In this document: positions 1 to 5,292 of the stretch, one piece after another | Position numbering within the stretch: the stretch's first letter is position 1 | Layout: every line of letters begins with the position of its first letter | The notes under the pieces: model-generated | Told to the model about the DNA's origin: nothing | Databases searched by the model: none | The model's input: only the letters and a program-made list of their open reading frames with translations | Source of the DNA: Mariprofundus sp. | GTDB lineage: Bacteria > Pseudomonadota > Zetaproteobacteria > Mariprofundales > Mariprofundaceae | Assembly (NCBI GenBank): GCA_030951095.1 | Contig: JAUZQI010000167.1 | Location: forward strand, 1 to 5,292 | Length of the DNA stretch: 5,292 nt | Reading direction: 5' to 3' | Made by a program: the position numbers and the translations under genes

Positions 1-313
1 CACGTACCTCCAGCGTCACCGTGCAGGCCGTGTTGATTGATGCGAGCAGCGTTTCTGTCATGCGGCGGGCCAAACCATGGCGCCGGTAAGCCGGAGACAC
101 TGCAATTTGCATGATCTGGATTTCGCCGCACACGGTCAGGCTAAGCAGATAAGCGACCGGTTGGCCATCGGCTTCACAAAACAACAGGTCGTAATCGGAT
201 TCAAGCGCAGAAAACAGAGATTCTCTCGACCAGTATTCCGCAAAACTCTCTCTGTTCAGCCGATAAACGGTTTCAATGTCTTCCAGATTCCCTTGCCGTA
301 AAGTGAAATTCAT
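1..313 (-). CDS. rimI: RimI-like GNAT N-acetyltransferase (C-terminus beyond left edge)
   Basis: Reading the minus strand from the ATG at 313 gives 104 residues without a stop, running off the left edge. The protein starts MNFTLRQGNLEDIETVYRLN, typical of a GNAT fold. The acetyl-CoA binding motif of the Q/RxxGxG/A type is RRHGLA at residues 77-82, preceded by a beta-4-like strand (IQIMQIAVSP). The visible end is TLEVR at 100-104, matching the LEVRASN segment of RimI, in which the glutamate is catalytic. RimI acetylates the N-terminal alanine of ribosomal protein S18 in the cytoplasm. About 45-50 residues are probably missing. No good Shine-Dalgarno sequence precedes the ATG; the frame stays open a little further upstream but has no better start. 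It follows topA by about 100 bases with no clear terminator between, so it may be cotranscribed. It could be another GNAT; the LEVR motif favours RimI. Confidence 0.72.
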   Translation of the reverse strand, partial: MNFTLRQGNLEDIETVYRLNRESFAEYWSRESLFSALESDYDLLFCEADGQPVAYLLSLTVCGEIQIMQIAVSPAYRRHGLARRMTETLLASINTACTVTLEVR

Positions 314-1243
314 GTGGATGGTGCAAAAAAGAAGTTGCCCACGAAACCTTTTGTAACAGTTTGTATTTTATGCTGCGTAACGCTGCAATTTAATATTTTG
401 ATGCTTCTCAATTTAAGCCGCTTCCGAAACCTCGATCTGTTCTTTCCAGCCACAACCTTCAGTCGCACACACGTGCTCAGTGCCATGGCGTTTGGTAACT
501 TTAATAGTCACAAACGGGGCGTTGCATTGCGGACAGGCACGGTCAATCGGCTCATTCCATAAGGCATTCTTGCACTTGGGATAGGAAGAGCAGGAGTAAA
601 AGATTTTACCGCGTCGCGATTTCTTCTCCAGAAAAGTGCCTTTGCCACATTGCGGGCAGGCGATGCCGGTATCTTTCGGTTTTTCCAGCGGCTGAATATT
701 TTTGCATTCAGGATAAGCGGAACAGCCGAGAAATTTACCGTAACGTCCGGCTTTGATGGCCATTGGCTCGCCACATTTATCGCATTTCTGATCGGATAAT
801 TCAGGCTCGGCCTGTTCGCCTTGCTTGCCATTGAGCGGCTTCGCCACCTTGCACTCGGGATAGCCGGTACAGGCCATAAATTTACCATAACGACCCAACT
901 TGATAACCATCGGTTTACCACATTCAGGGCATACCTCATCAGTTGTTTCTGATGGACGTTCTGCACCGGCAGCTTTATCAACTGCCGCTTTGAAAGGCCC
1001 CCAGAAATCACGCAACACTGGTTTCCACCCGCTCTCCCCGCGTGCCACGGCATCGAGTTTACTTTCCACCGATGCAGTGAACTTCGGATCGACGATTTCA
1101 CCAAAGGAGGAAACCAGAAACTTGTTGACCCACTCACCGGTATCCGTGGGCACAAAGCGTTTCTTTTCCATGTCCACATACTCACGTACGCGCAATACAT
1201 TCAGAATTGAAGCATAAGTGGAGGGGCGGCCAATACCATTGGC

Positions 1244-1246
1244 CTA
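1244..1246 (-). other. In-frame TAG at topA codon 477
   Basis: The codons read GTG AAA GAG CTG TAG GCC AAT GGT ATT GGC, so LVKEL is followed by a stop and then ANGIGRPSTYAS. E. coli TopA reads LVKELEKRGIGRPSTYAS, so the TAG stands exactly at a glutamate. A single G to T change from GAG explains it. The stop would remove the end of the core domain and all four zinc fingers. Confidence 0.95.
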
Positions 1247-2503
1247 CAGCTCTTTCACCAGCGTAGCCTCGGAGAAGCGTGGTTTCGGTTCGGTGAAGTG
1301 CTGTTTCGCTGTTGCCTGTTTGACCTCAATCGCATCCCCCACCGCCAGTACGGGCAACAAACGATCCTTATCATTTTTGGCAGGATCATCCGTACCTTCA
1401 ATGTACAGTTTACGGAAACCTGCAAAGGCCAGTGTTGAACCGGTAGCTCTGAGTGTCAGATCCCCTGAATCAATATCAGCACGCACCTGATCAAGCACCG
1501 CAGCGGCCATCTGAGAAGCCAGCGCCCGTTTCCAGATTAATTTATACAGTTTCAGAGCATCGGCATCGAGTACAGACTGCATCGTTTCCGGAGTACGCGT
1601 GACTGATGTGGGGCGAATCGCTTCATGCGCCTCCTGGGCGTTTTTACTTTTGGTTTTAAAGTGGCGCGGCTTTTCAGGCAGGTAATCGCTACCATAGCTG
1701 CCAATGATATGAACACGCATTTCAGCAATCGCATCCTCGGATACGTTGAGAGAATCAGTACGCATATAGGTGATAAGGCCGACTGGCTCACCATCGACTT
1801 CAATACCTTCATACAGTTTCTGCGCCACCTGCATGGTTTTCCGGGCCGTAAAGCCTAACTTTCTGGAAGCATCCATCTGTAACGTAGTCGTAATAAACGG
1901 CGGAGAGGGCTGTTGCCGGGCCTGTTTCTTCTGCACATCACTGACATGGAAGCTGGCTTTCTCCACCCGGCGCGCCATGACTTTGGCGTTGACACCGTCA
2001 GTAATGGAAAACTTGCTCAACTTGTTGCCATCCACTGCGTTCAGTTGGGCCTGAAAACCGGCTTTGCCGGTTTCGCATTCCGTATCAATTGTCCAGAATT
2101 CTTTCGGATTAAAATCACGAATATGCTGTTCGCGCTCACAAATCAGGCGCAGGGCTACCGATTGCACCCGACCGGCCGACAAACCGCTGCGAATTTTGCG
2201 CCACAGTAATGGCGACAGCGTAAAGCCAACCAGATAATCCAGCGCGCTACGCGCCTGCTGGGCATCGACCAGTTGCATATCCACTTCGGTCGGGTGCGCC
2301 ATGGCCTCGGTAATGGCTTTCTTGGTAATTTCATTAAAGGTGATGCGCTGAACCTGTTTATCTTTCAGTGAACCGCGATCACGCAGGACTTCCGCCACAT
2401 GCCAGGCAATGGCTTCACCCTCGCGATCCAGATCGCTTGCGAGAATCAGGGTGTCCGCCCGCTTCATGGCTTTATCAATGGCATCGAGGCGTTTCTTTTT
2501 ATC

Positions 2504-2506
2504 CTA
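2504..2506 (-). other. In-frame TAG at topA codon 57
   Basis: The minus-strand codons read TAT CAG ATT ATT TAG GAT AAA AAG, so YQII is followed by a stop and then DKKKRLDAI. Related TopA proteins, as I recall them, often have a glutamate or other polar residue here. A GAG to TAG (G to T) or CAG to TAG (C to T) change would each create it. The frame continues perfectly on both sides, into the Toprim DxDxE motif about 25 codons later. No Shine-Dalgarno sequence is apparent before the next in-frame ATG (codon 70), so efficient restart is not obvious. Confidence 0.95.
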
Positions 2507-2670
2507 AATAATCTGATATTTGATGGCAAAATCGTTATCGGGATCAACCGAGCCGTCTTTCTTGGGAAAAGCGCGCACGTGACCATAGCTGGCCAATACC
2601 TTATAGCCTTTGCCCAGATATTTTTCGATGGTTTTCGATTTGGCGGGAGACTCCACCACGACAACGGCGC

Positions 2671-2674
2671 TCAT
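2671..2674 (-). promoter_or_regulatory. ATGA stop/start overlap coupling dprA to topA
   Basis: The minus strand reads CAAACATGAGC. TGA (2673-2671) ends dprA and ATG (2674-2672) starts topA. A four-base overlap of this type usually means translational coupling by ribosome reinitiation. It supports this ATG as the true topA start. Confidence 0.85.
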
Positions 2675-3780
2675 GTTTGATGCAACTCCACAGATAACAA
2701 ATAACGGCTGCCGGGAAGGCGTTCAATCACATCCTGCAGCTCAAGGCGCAGCAAGATGGGCGAAAGCTCAGGTACGGTCAAGCCGCAAGTTTCAGCCAAG
2801 TGATCCAAGTGCATGCTTTCAGTGGCCAGTGCCTGCAATAATTTCGCCTCGTCTGAATCGGCGGGCTGATAGGTTTTTCCCCCTGCAGTGTTCCCCTTTT
2901 CGCCCGAGGCCCACCCCATGGATTGCAACACTTCATCAGCATTTTCGGTCAGTACGGCGCCTTCGCGAATCAACTGGTGGCATCCCGCATGGTTGCCGCC
3001 CAAAACCGAGCCGGGTACTGTGAATACCTCACGCCCGTAATCAATAGCTTTCCTTGCGGTGATCAATGAACCCGAACGCACATCCGCTTCCATGACCAGC
3101 GTGGCATGGCTCAAAGCGGCAATAATGCGGTTGCGGCGCGGAAAATATTCCGGTCTGGCCGTCACTTGAGGAAAAAATTCACTGATGACGCAGCCCTGAG
3201 AGGCAATCGCCTGAACCTGTCGCCGCTGCTGTTCGGATACCGTAGCCAATCCGCTGCCCAGCACAGCCACGGTAGGAGAATTGCCTTCGAGTGCTCCGCC
3301 GTGTGCTGCCGCATCGATTCCATACGCCATACCACTCACAACACAAATCTGACGGTTGGACAAATAACGACACCAGCGCCGGGTGACCAAACTGCTTTCC
3401 CGGCTGGCACGGCGCGCCCCCACCACGGCCAGCATACGGGCGCTATTCAAGCTGCATACATCACCCTGAAAAAATAACAATAACGGTGCATCATCGAATG
3501 GCTGTAATGTGGCTGGCCAATCCGGGTCATCCGGGCATAGCAATCCGATTTCCCGCTGCCTGCACAATTCGACCACCGATTCGACAGTCTGATCAAGATT
3601 CTGCCCAAGCGCTGTCAACAGTTGCGGCCCGATGCCATCCACTGTTTTCAATACTTGTGGCGACCGCGACCATAACCGCTCGATGCCACCAACAGCCTGC
3701 ACAAGCCTCCGCCCCGTCATCGGCCCGATGCCACGCACCATAGCCAGCCTCAACCATGCCAATGTTTTATCAGTAATCAT
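2671..3780 (-). CDS. dprA: DNA processing protein DprA (Smf)
   Basis: This 369-residue protein has the usual DprA length. DprA loads RecA onto incoming single-stranded DNA during natural transformation and shields that DNA in the cytoplasm. The N-terminal helical HhH/SAM-like part (residues 1-80) has two HhH-type segments, [12 protein letters not shown] and VDGIGPQLL. The Rossmann-like domain shows VVGARRAS (119-126), [12 protein letters not shown] (149-160), VAVLGSGL (171-178), [13 protein letters not shown] (212-224), [15 protein letters not shown] (231-245) and VPGS (255-258). A C-terminal winged-helix segment spans about 308-362. The frame has no internal stops. The ATG at 3780 is preceded by AAGG at 3783-3786, a reasonable ribosome site. 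The TGA overlaps the topA ATG, suggesting coupled translation. In E. coli and many betaproteobacteria smg follows dprA; it is absent here. An IS3 remnant ends about 46 bases upstream. Confidence 0.96.
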   Translation of the reverse strand: MITDKTLAWLRLAMVRGIGPMTGRRLVQAVGGIERLWSRSPQVLKTVDGIGPQLLTALGQNLDQTVESVVELCRQREIGLLCPDDPDWPATLQPFDDAPLLLFFQGDVCSLNSARMLAVVGARRASRESSLVTRRWCRYLSNRQICVVSGMAYGIDAAAHGGALEGNSPTVAVLGSGLATVSEQQRRQVQAIASQGCVISEFFPQVTARPEYFPRRNRIIAALSHATLVMEADVRSGSLITARKAIDYGREVFTVPGSVLGGNHAGCHQLIREGAVLTENADEVLQSMGWASGEKGNTAGGKTYQPADSDEAKLLQALATESMHLDHLAETCGLTVPELSPILLRLELQDVIERLPGSRYLLSVELHQT

Positions 3781-3801
3781 CGCCTTACCCTATCCCGCAT
3801 A

Positions 3802-3850
3802 TCCATGATATTATCAGAGGATCCCCTGTAGTAGTTCAGCAAAAGTATAG
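3802..3850 (-). promoter_or_regulatory. Candidate promoter elements upstream of dprA
   Basis: Two -10-like hexamers face dprA on the minus strand. GATAAT at 3815-3810 is one base from consensus and would place the transcript start about 20 bases before the ATG. TATACT at 3849-3844 is a good hexamer inside the IS3 remnant. Neither has a convincing TTGACA-type -35 at 16-18 bases. If TATACT is used, dprA-topA would be transcribed from inside the insertion-sequence remnant. This is a weak prediction from sequence alone. Confidence 0.28.
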
Positions 3851-3866
3851 AGATCGTAAAGAGGAC

Positions 3867-4047
3867 TCATGCTGCTGTGGGCAGCGCTTGCTGAACTCTT
3901 TCATATTCATTGGGGCTGAGATAGCCCAAATATGAATGTGCTCTGCAACTGTTATAGAGCATCTCGATATAGTCGACGATATCTTTTTCGTGCCTCTTCA
4001 TGAGTTTGGTAATCAACGAACTCAATCACTATGCACTGAAGGTGCAT
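3867..4047 (-). pseudogene. C-terminal remnant of IS3-family transposase OrfB, frameshifted
   Basis: On the minus strand, codons ending at TGA 3869-3867 read KDIVDYIEMLYN, then SCRAHSYLGYLSPNEYE and a short tail. This is the characteristic C-terminal end of an IS3-family DDE transposase (xxIxxYIExxYNxxRxHSxLGYxSPxEYE). The preceding part, EFVDYQTHEEARK, lies in another frame. The join falls in an A5 run (3984-3988), where one extra A breaks the gene. The catalytic D, D and E residues lie further upstream and are missing. The right end of the element may be the TGTAGTAG at 3827 (as read on the plus strand). The left limit is uncertain, about 4030-4050. It is a dead fragment. A tiny ORF from ATG 4047, which happens to follow GGAG, is unlikely to matter. 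Confidence 0.8.
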
Positions 4048-4049
4048 AG
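4029..4049. repeat. Perfect 8-bp inverted repeat
   Basis: CTATGCAC (4029-4036) and GTGCATAG (4042-4049) are exact reverse complements around the loop TGAAG. There is no T-run on either side, so it does not look like an intrinsic terminator. It lies where recognisable similarity of the OrfB remnant to transposases fades, and may mark a junction. Confidence 0.6.
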
Positions 4050-4192
4050 GTTGCTCCTGGACTGAAAATCCCATACTCATTCAAGAATCATATTCCCTTT
4101 GTCCTTATTTGAGGGGTTACGGTGGTGTGAAGTGGATCCCAAGAATAGGACAATGTGCTAAGGTGTACTTACAAGTTGAACCCGCGAGTCAA
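4048..4192. other. Non-coding gap between the two IS3 fragments
   Basis: No gene is apparent here. The right portion, from about 4126 (TGTGAAGTGGATCCC) to 4175, includes a GGACA and GCTAAGG arrangement that resembles the leader seen before OrfA in some IS3-family elements. It may therefore contain the left inverted repeat of the plus-strand element. The left portion (4050-4120) is AT-rich and unassigned. The stretch 3781-4192 is the longest in the window without an intact gene. Confidence 0.4.
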
Positions 4193-4477
4193 ATGGCACG
4201 ACAAAGTTACAGCAAGGAATTCAAGGCACGGGTGGTGTTGGATGCACTCAAAGTCCAAAAGACGGTTAGCGAAATAGCCACAGAGCATAAAGCCCATCCA
4301 AACCAGGTTGGCCAGTGGAAGAAAAAAGCGCTGGAAGGTATGGCAGAGTTATTCGCACGCGGCAAGAGCAATGGGGTGGATAGCCTTGAGAGTGAACGAA
4401 ATCGTCTATACCAGAAAGTTGGCCAACTCCAGGTTGAGGTGGACTGGTTAAAAAAAGTCACATGGCCGATAAAATGA
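4193..4477 (+). CDS. IS3-family transposase OrfA
   Basis: The ATG at 4193 gives 94 residues, the usual length of an IS3-family OrfA. The first part, MARQSYSKEFKARVVLDAL, begins a helix-turn-helix that continues through TVSEIATEHKAHPNQVGQWK, with the typical HPNQxxxWKK signature. The latter half (LESERNRLYQKVGQLQVEVDWLKK) is the leucine-zipper coiled coil that ends in the LDWLKK-like motif. OrfA binds the element ends and regulates transposition. The frame is open further upstream to 4109, but that part has no transposase similarity, so 4193 is preferred. The run TTAAAAAAAG (4448-4457) near its end is a classic site for -1 frameshifting to OrfB. OrfA itself looks intact, but its partner OrfB is truncated, so the element cannot move on its own. 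Confidence 0.88.
   Translation: MARQSYSKEFKARVVLDALKVQKTVSEIATEHKAHPNQVGQWKKKALEGMAELFARGKSNGVDSLESERNRLYQKVGQLQVEVDWLKKVTWPIK
4450..4456 (+). promoter_or_regulatory. A7 slippery site for -1 frameshifting into OrfB
   Basis: Seven adenines follow TT in the codons TTA AAA AAA GTC. Slipping back one base yields AGT CAC ATG, entering the OrfB frame two codons before its ATG at 4462. IS3-family elements make the OrfAB transposase by this mechanism on A-rich heptamers. Since OrfB is truncated here, the site is a relic. Confidence 0.65.
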
Positions 4478-4503
4478 GCGTCTCGGAAAACGATGAGGCA
4501 GGC
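4462..4503 (+). pseudogene. N-terminal stub of IS3-family OrfB
   Basis: In the -1 frame relative to OrfA, an ATG at 4462 gives MADKMSVSEND before the similarity fades. MSVSE followed by a basic residue is a common start of OrfB in IS3 relatives. The frame runs on antisense into the STN gene, with no transposase features. The break falls at about 4486-4503, right next to the STN stop codon. All catalytic residues are missing. Confidence 0.55.
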
Positions 4504-4995
4504 TCATTCCGCTTTCATCATCTCCTGCCCTACCCTTGCTTCTTCTGCTGCAGCCTCTTGATCAATTCTGGCTATTTCGTCTGCTATTTCAGGGGCTAAT
4601 TGAGAATCTTCTGTGCTATCAAAGTTCTCATTGCCTGCCGGGATTATAACCGCCTGGGCTGATGAGGCCCTGCCCTGCTGAAGAATGGTTAAACCAACAA
4701 CACGTTTGTCTTCCCACTGCAAAGCAAAGTTGTTGTTTCCCAGCAAATTCTTGAAGGCCCGCTGAACAGGGAGTTTCTCAATGCGACAAGTCACAGCTTT
4801 ATCGAGATTAGCTGTATATGAAATGGATATATCCATTGCTCTGGCAATGGTGTGTAACACTGATAACAGGGGCTCACGGGTTGCTGATATACTCAGCATG
4901 GGAGGTTGGTAATCCACTGTGGCTGCATATGTTGCACCTGTGCCTGAAAAAGCAACGGTGCACAAAGCAACGAAGATATGACTTATTGATTTCAT
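4504..4995 (-). CDS. Small secreted STN-domain protein
   Basis: The 163-residue product begins with a signal peptide: MKSIS, a hydrophobic core, and a likely cleavage after ATYA (residue 24). Residues about 32-105 form an STN (secretin and TonB N-terminus short) domain. The clues are the pattern LSISATREPLLSVLHTIARA, then ISISYTANL, then V-T-C-RIEKLPVQRAFKNLL, and finally ALQWEDKRVVGLTIL. STN domains normally lie at the periplasmic N-terminus of secretins or TonB receptors; here the domain is alone. The tail, 107-163, is acidic and alanine/glutamate-rich and may be helical. GAGGA (5006-5002) lies 6 bases before the ATG at 4995, an excellent ribosome site. The stop abuts the truncated IS3 element, so the original C-terminus may have been longer. 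The partner is unknown; the upstream fibre-tail gene suggests a surface or envelope role. Confidence 0.78.
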   Translation of the reverse strand: MKSISHIFVALCTVAFSGTGATYAATVDYQPPMLSISATREPLLSVLHTIARAMDISISYTANLDKAVTCRIEKLPVQRAFKNLLGNNNFALQWEDKRVVGLTILQQGRASSAQAVIIPAGNENFDSTEDSQLAPEIADEIARIDQEAAAEEARVGQEMMKAE

Positions 4996-5001
4996 TTCTT
5001 G

Positions 5002-5006
5002 TCCTC
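5002..5006 (-). promoter_or_regulatory. Shine-Dalgarno site of the STN gene
   Basis: GAGGA on the minus strand, 6 bases before the ATG at 4995. It confirms that the STN gene is translated independently of the gene upstream, even though the two share a frame. Confidence 0.75.
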
Positions 5007-5014
5007 GCAGAAAT

Positions 5015-5042
5015 TGATACCCCTGCTTTCGCCGGGGTATCA
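5015..5042 (-). repeat. Strong hairpin with a GAAA tetraloop, REP- or terminator-like
   Basis: TGATACCCC (minus-strand arm, 5042-5034) pairs perfectly with GGGGTATCA (5023-5015). After one G/A mismatch, an inner GC/GC pair closes a GAAA loop. On the minus transcript this is a stable stem between the fibre-tail gene and the STN gene. No T-run follows (the next bases are ATTTCTGCG), so it is not a classic terminator. It may protect the 3' end of the upstream mRNA, attenuate the STN gene, or be one copy of a dispersed REP-like palindrome. The choice between these is open. Confidence 0.7.
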
Positions 5043-5046
5043 GTTT

Positions 5047-5082
5047 CTTCTACTTCTGATAAACCTTCTACTTCTGATAAAC
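5047..5082. repeat. Perfect 18-bp tandem duplication spanning a stop codon
   Basis: CTTCTACTTCTGATAAAC occurs at 5047-5064 and again, exactly, at 5065-5082. On the minus strand each unit encodes V-Y-Q-K-stop-K, so the last codons and the TAG of the upstream gene have been copied. The unit is a multiple of three, so the second TAG is in the same frame. Confidence 0.9.
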
Positions 5083-5292
5083 GTTGCTTTCCACCATGGC
5101 TACACTCCCTGCTACTGTCGCACGAACAAGCATTTCAAGCTTGCCCTCCAGGATAGCTTGTCGCGCTGATAACTTAGCATTTTCAGCCTTCAATGCTGAA
5201 AGCTGAGTTTTCTGCTCTTTCGCGACCTTCGTCAGCACAGCCACAATATCCATGGCTGCCAGACTCTTGCGATCCTGCATGGCAACCAGTGC
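5068..5292 (-). CDS. C-terminal end of a fibre-like protein with S74-type chaperone tail (partial)
   Basis: The last 74 codons of a gene that enters from the right edge end at TAG 5070-5068. The segment LAAMDIVAVLTKVAKEQKTQ resembles the end of the intramolecular chaperone (Peptidase_S74) of phage tail-fibre and endosialidase-type proteins, where a phrase like YxxLVPVLIKAIQEQ is followed by a coiled coil. Here the coiled coil is LSALKAENAKLSARQAILEG, with heptad-spaced leucines. It then ends in a less regular tail, VRATVAGSVAMVESN, before VYQK. In the known family this domain folds trimeric fibres and is then self-cleaved; the catalytic residues would lie outside the window. The TAG belongs to an 18-bp repeat. 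The gene is cut by the window edge, so its size and start are unknown. It could instead be another trimeric surface protein with a similar tail. Confidence 0.62.
   Translation of the reverse strand, partial: ALVAMQDRKSLAAMDIVAVLTKVAKEQKTQLSALKAENAKLSARQAILEGKLEMLVRATVAGSVAMVESNVYQK

Larger units (their letters stand above)
413..2674 (-). pseudogene. topA: DNA topoisomerase I, single frame with two in-frame TAG codons
   Basis: One frame from the ATG at 2674 to the TAA at 413 encodes 753 residues plus two internal TAG codons (57 and 477). TopA relaxes negative supercoils through a 5'-phosphotyrosine intermediate. The Toprim domain shows VESPAK with E8, and SDLDREGEA with the acidic triad D81, D83 and E85. 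LSAGRVQSVALR lies near 165-176. The active-site motif ITYMRTDS has the catalytic tyrosine at 303, and QEAHEAIRPT is near 347-356. GIGRPSTYASI is at 480-490, directly after the second TAG. Four C4 zinc fingers lie at about 582-608, 631-657, 673-701 and 714-741. Length is a little below E. coli TopA (865). The start overlaps the dprA stop. With standard termination the gene gives a 56-residue fragment, a possible internal fragment from M70 lacking E8, and a zinc-finger tail that could start at TTG 1195. Because all motifs survive, decay must be very recent, or TAG is read through, or the sequence has errors. Confidence 0.93.
3827..4050 (-). mobile_element. IS3-family element fragment upstream of dprA
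   Basis: This spans the OrfB remnant plus the short non-coding stretch after its stop. The probable terminal bases are TGTAGTAGTTCAGC, starting at 3827 on the plus strand. IS3-family ends usually begin with TG, so this is a plausible terminus, but its partner end is not present. No target duplication can be verified because the other boundary is lost. The terminus lies about 46 bases from the dprA start codon. Confidence 0.55.

Noticed and set aside
369..390. GCGT-A-ACGC palindrome in the topA-rimI gap as terminator or operator
   Set aside because: Arms are only four bases and no T-run follows.
314..562. Open frame of 82 codons on the plus strand
   Set aside because: It spans the topA-rimI gap and the antisense of the topA 3' end; no ribosome site and no recognisable domain.
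508..1200. 230-codon minus-strand frame overlapping the topA zinc-finger region
   Set aside because: It is the shifted shadow of the zinc-finger coding sequence. The true frame holds the C4 motifs, this one does not.
3100..3780. Long plus-strand frames opposite dprA
   Set aside because: They are antisense to well-conserved DprA motifs and carry no recognisable domain or ribosome site.
3955..4047. About 31-codon minus-strand ORF from ATG 4047 with GGAG six bases upstream
   Set aside because: Its first half is transposase sequence and the rest is the wrong frame after the A5 indel; the ribosome site is probably coincidental.
3819..4139. GGATCCC at 3819-3825 and 4133-4139 as possible target duplication around the IS remnants
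   Set aside because: Only seven bases; the second copy lies inside the probable OrfA leader rather than next to an element end, so chance is the simpler explanation.
4818..5156. 112-codon plus-strand open frame
   Set aside because: It is antisense to the STN signal peptide, the linker and the fibre-tail end, all of which have better evidence.

Overview
The window looks like part of a proteobacterial chromosome of roughly balanced GC, with nearly all host genes on the minus strand. A beta- or gammaproteobacterium is the best guess, from the DprA, TopA and RimI protein signatures and the IS3-family insertion sequences. I cannot name a genus from sequence alone.

Left part (1-3780), read right to left: dprA, topA and a rimI-like acetyltransferase form a minus-strand cluster. 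The stop of dprA overlaps the start of topA (ATGA), so the two are probably translated together. The rimI-like gene begins about 100 bases after topA and runs off the left edge. dprA looks intact. topA keeps one reading frame over 754 codons, with all catalytic motifs and four C-terminal zinc fingers. It is interrupted by two in-frame TAG codons, at codons 57 and 477. The second lies where E. coli TopA has a glutamate just before the GIGRPSTY motif. There is no frameshift and no other stop. This is either a recent pseudogene, a sequence error, or an amber codon read as an amino acid.

Middle part (about 3781-4503) is insertion-sequence debris. A frameshifted C-terminal end of an IS3-type OrfB lies on the minus strand, with its end about 46 bases upstream of dprA. 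A complete IS3-family OrfA, with an A7 slippery run and the first codons of OrfB, lies on the plus strand and breaks off at about 4490-4503. The two pieces point away from each other, so they are not one intact element.

Right part (4504-5292) holds two minus-strand genes. The first is the C-terminal end of a protein resembling the intramolecular chaperone and coiled-coil tail of phage-type fibre proteins. The second is a small secreted protein with an STN (secretin/TonB short N-terminal) domain. Between them are an 18-base tandem duplication that repeats the upstream stop codon and a strong GAAA-tetraloop hairpin. The two genes may form a small surface or envelope cluster; that is inference.

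No rRNA, tRNA, CRISPR array or complete mobile element was seen. Nothing here is convincingly a new multi-gene system. The double-amber topA and the fibre-tail/STN pair are the most worthwhile leads.
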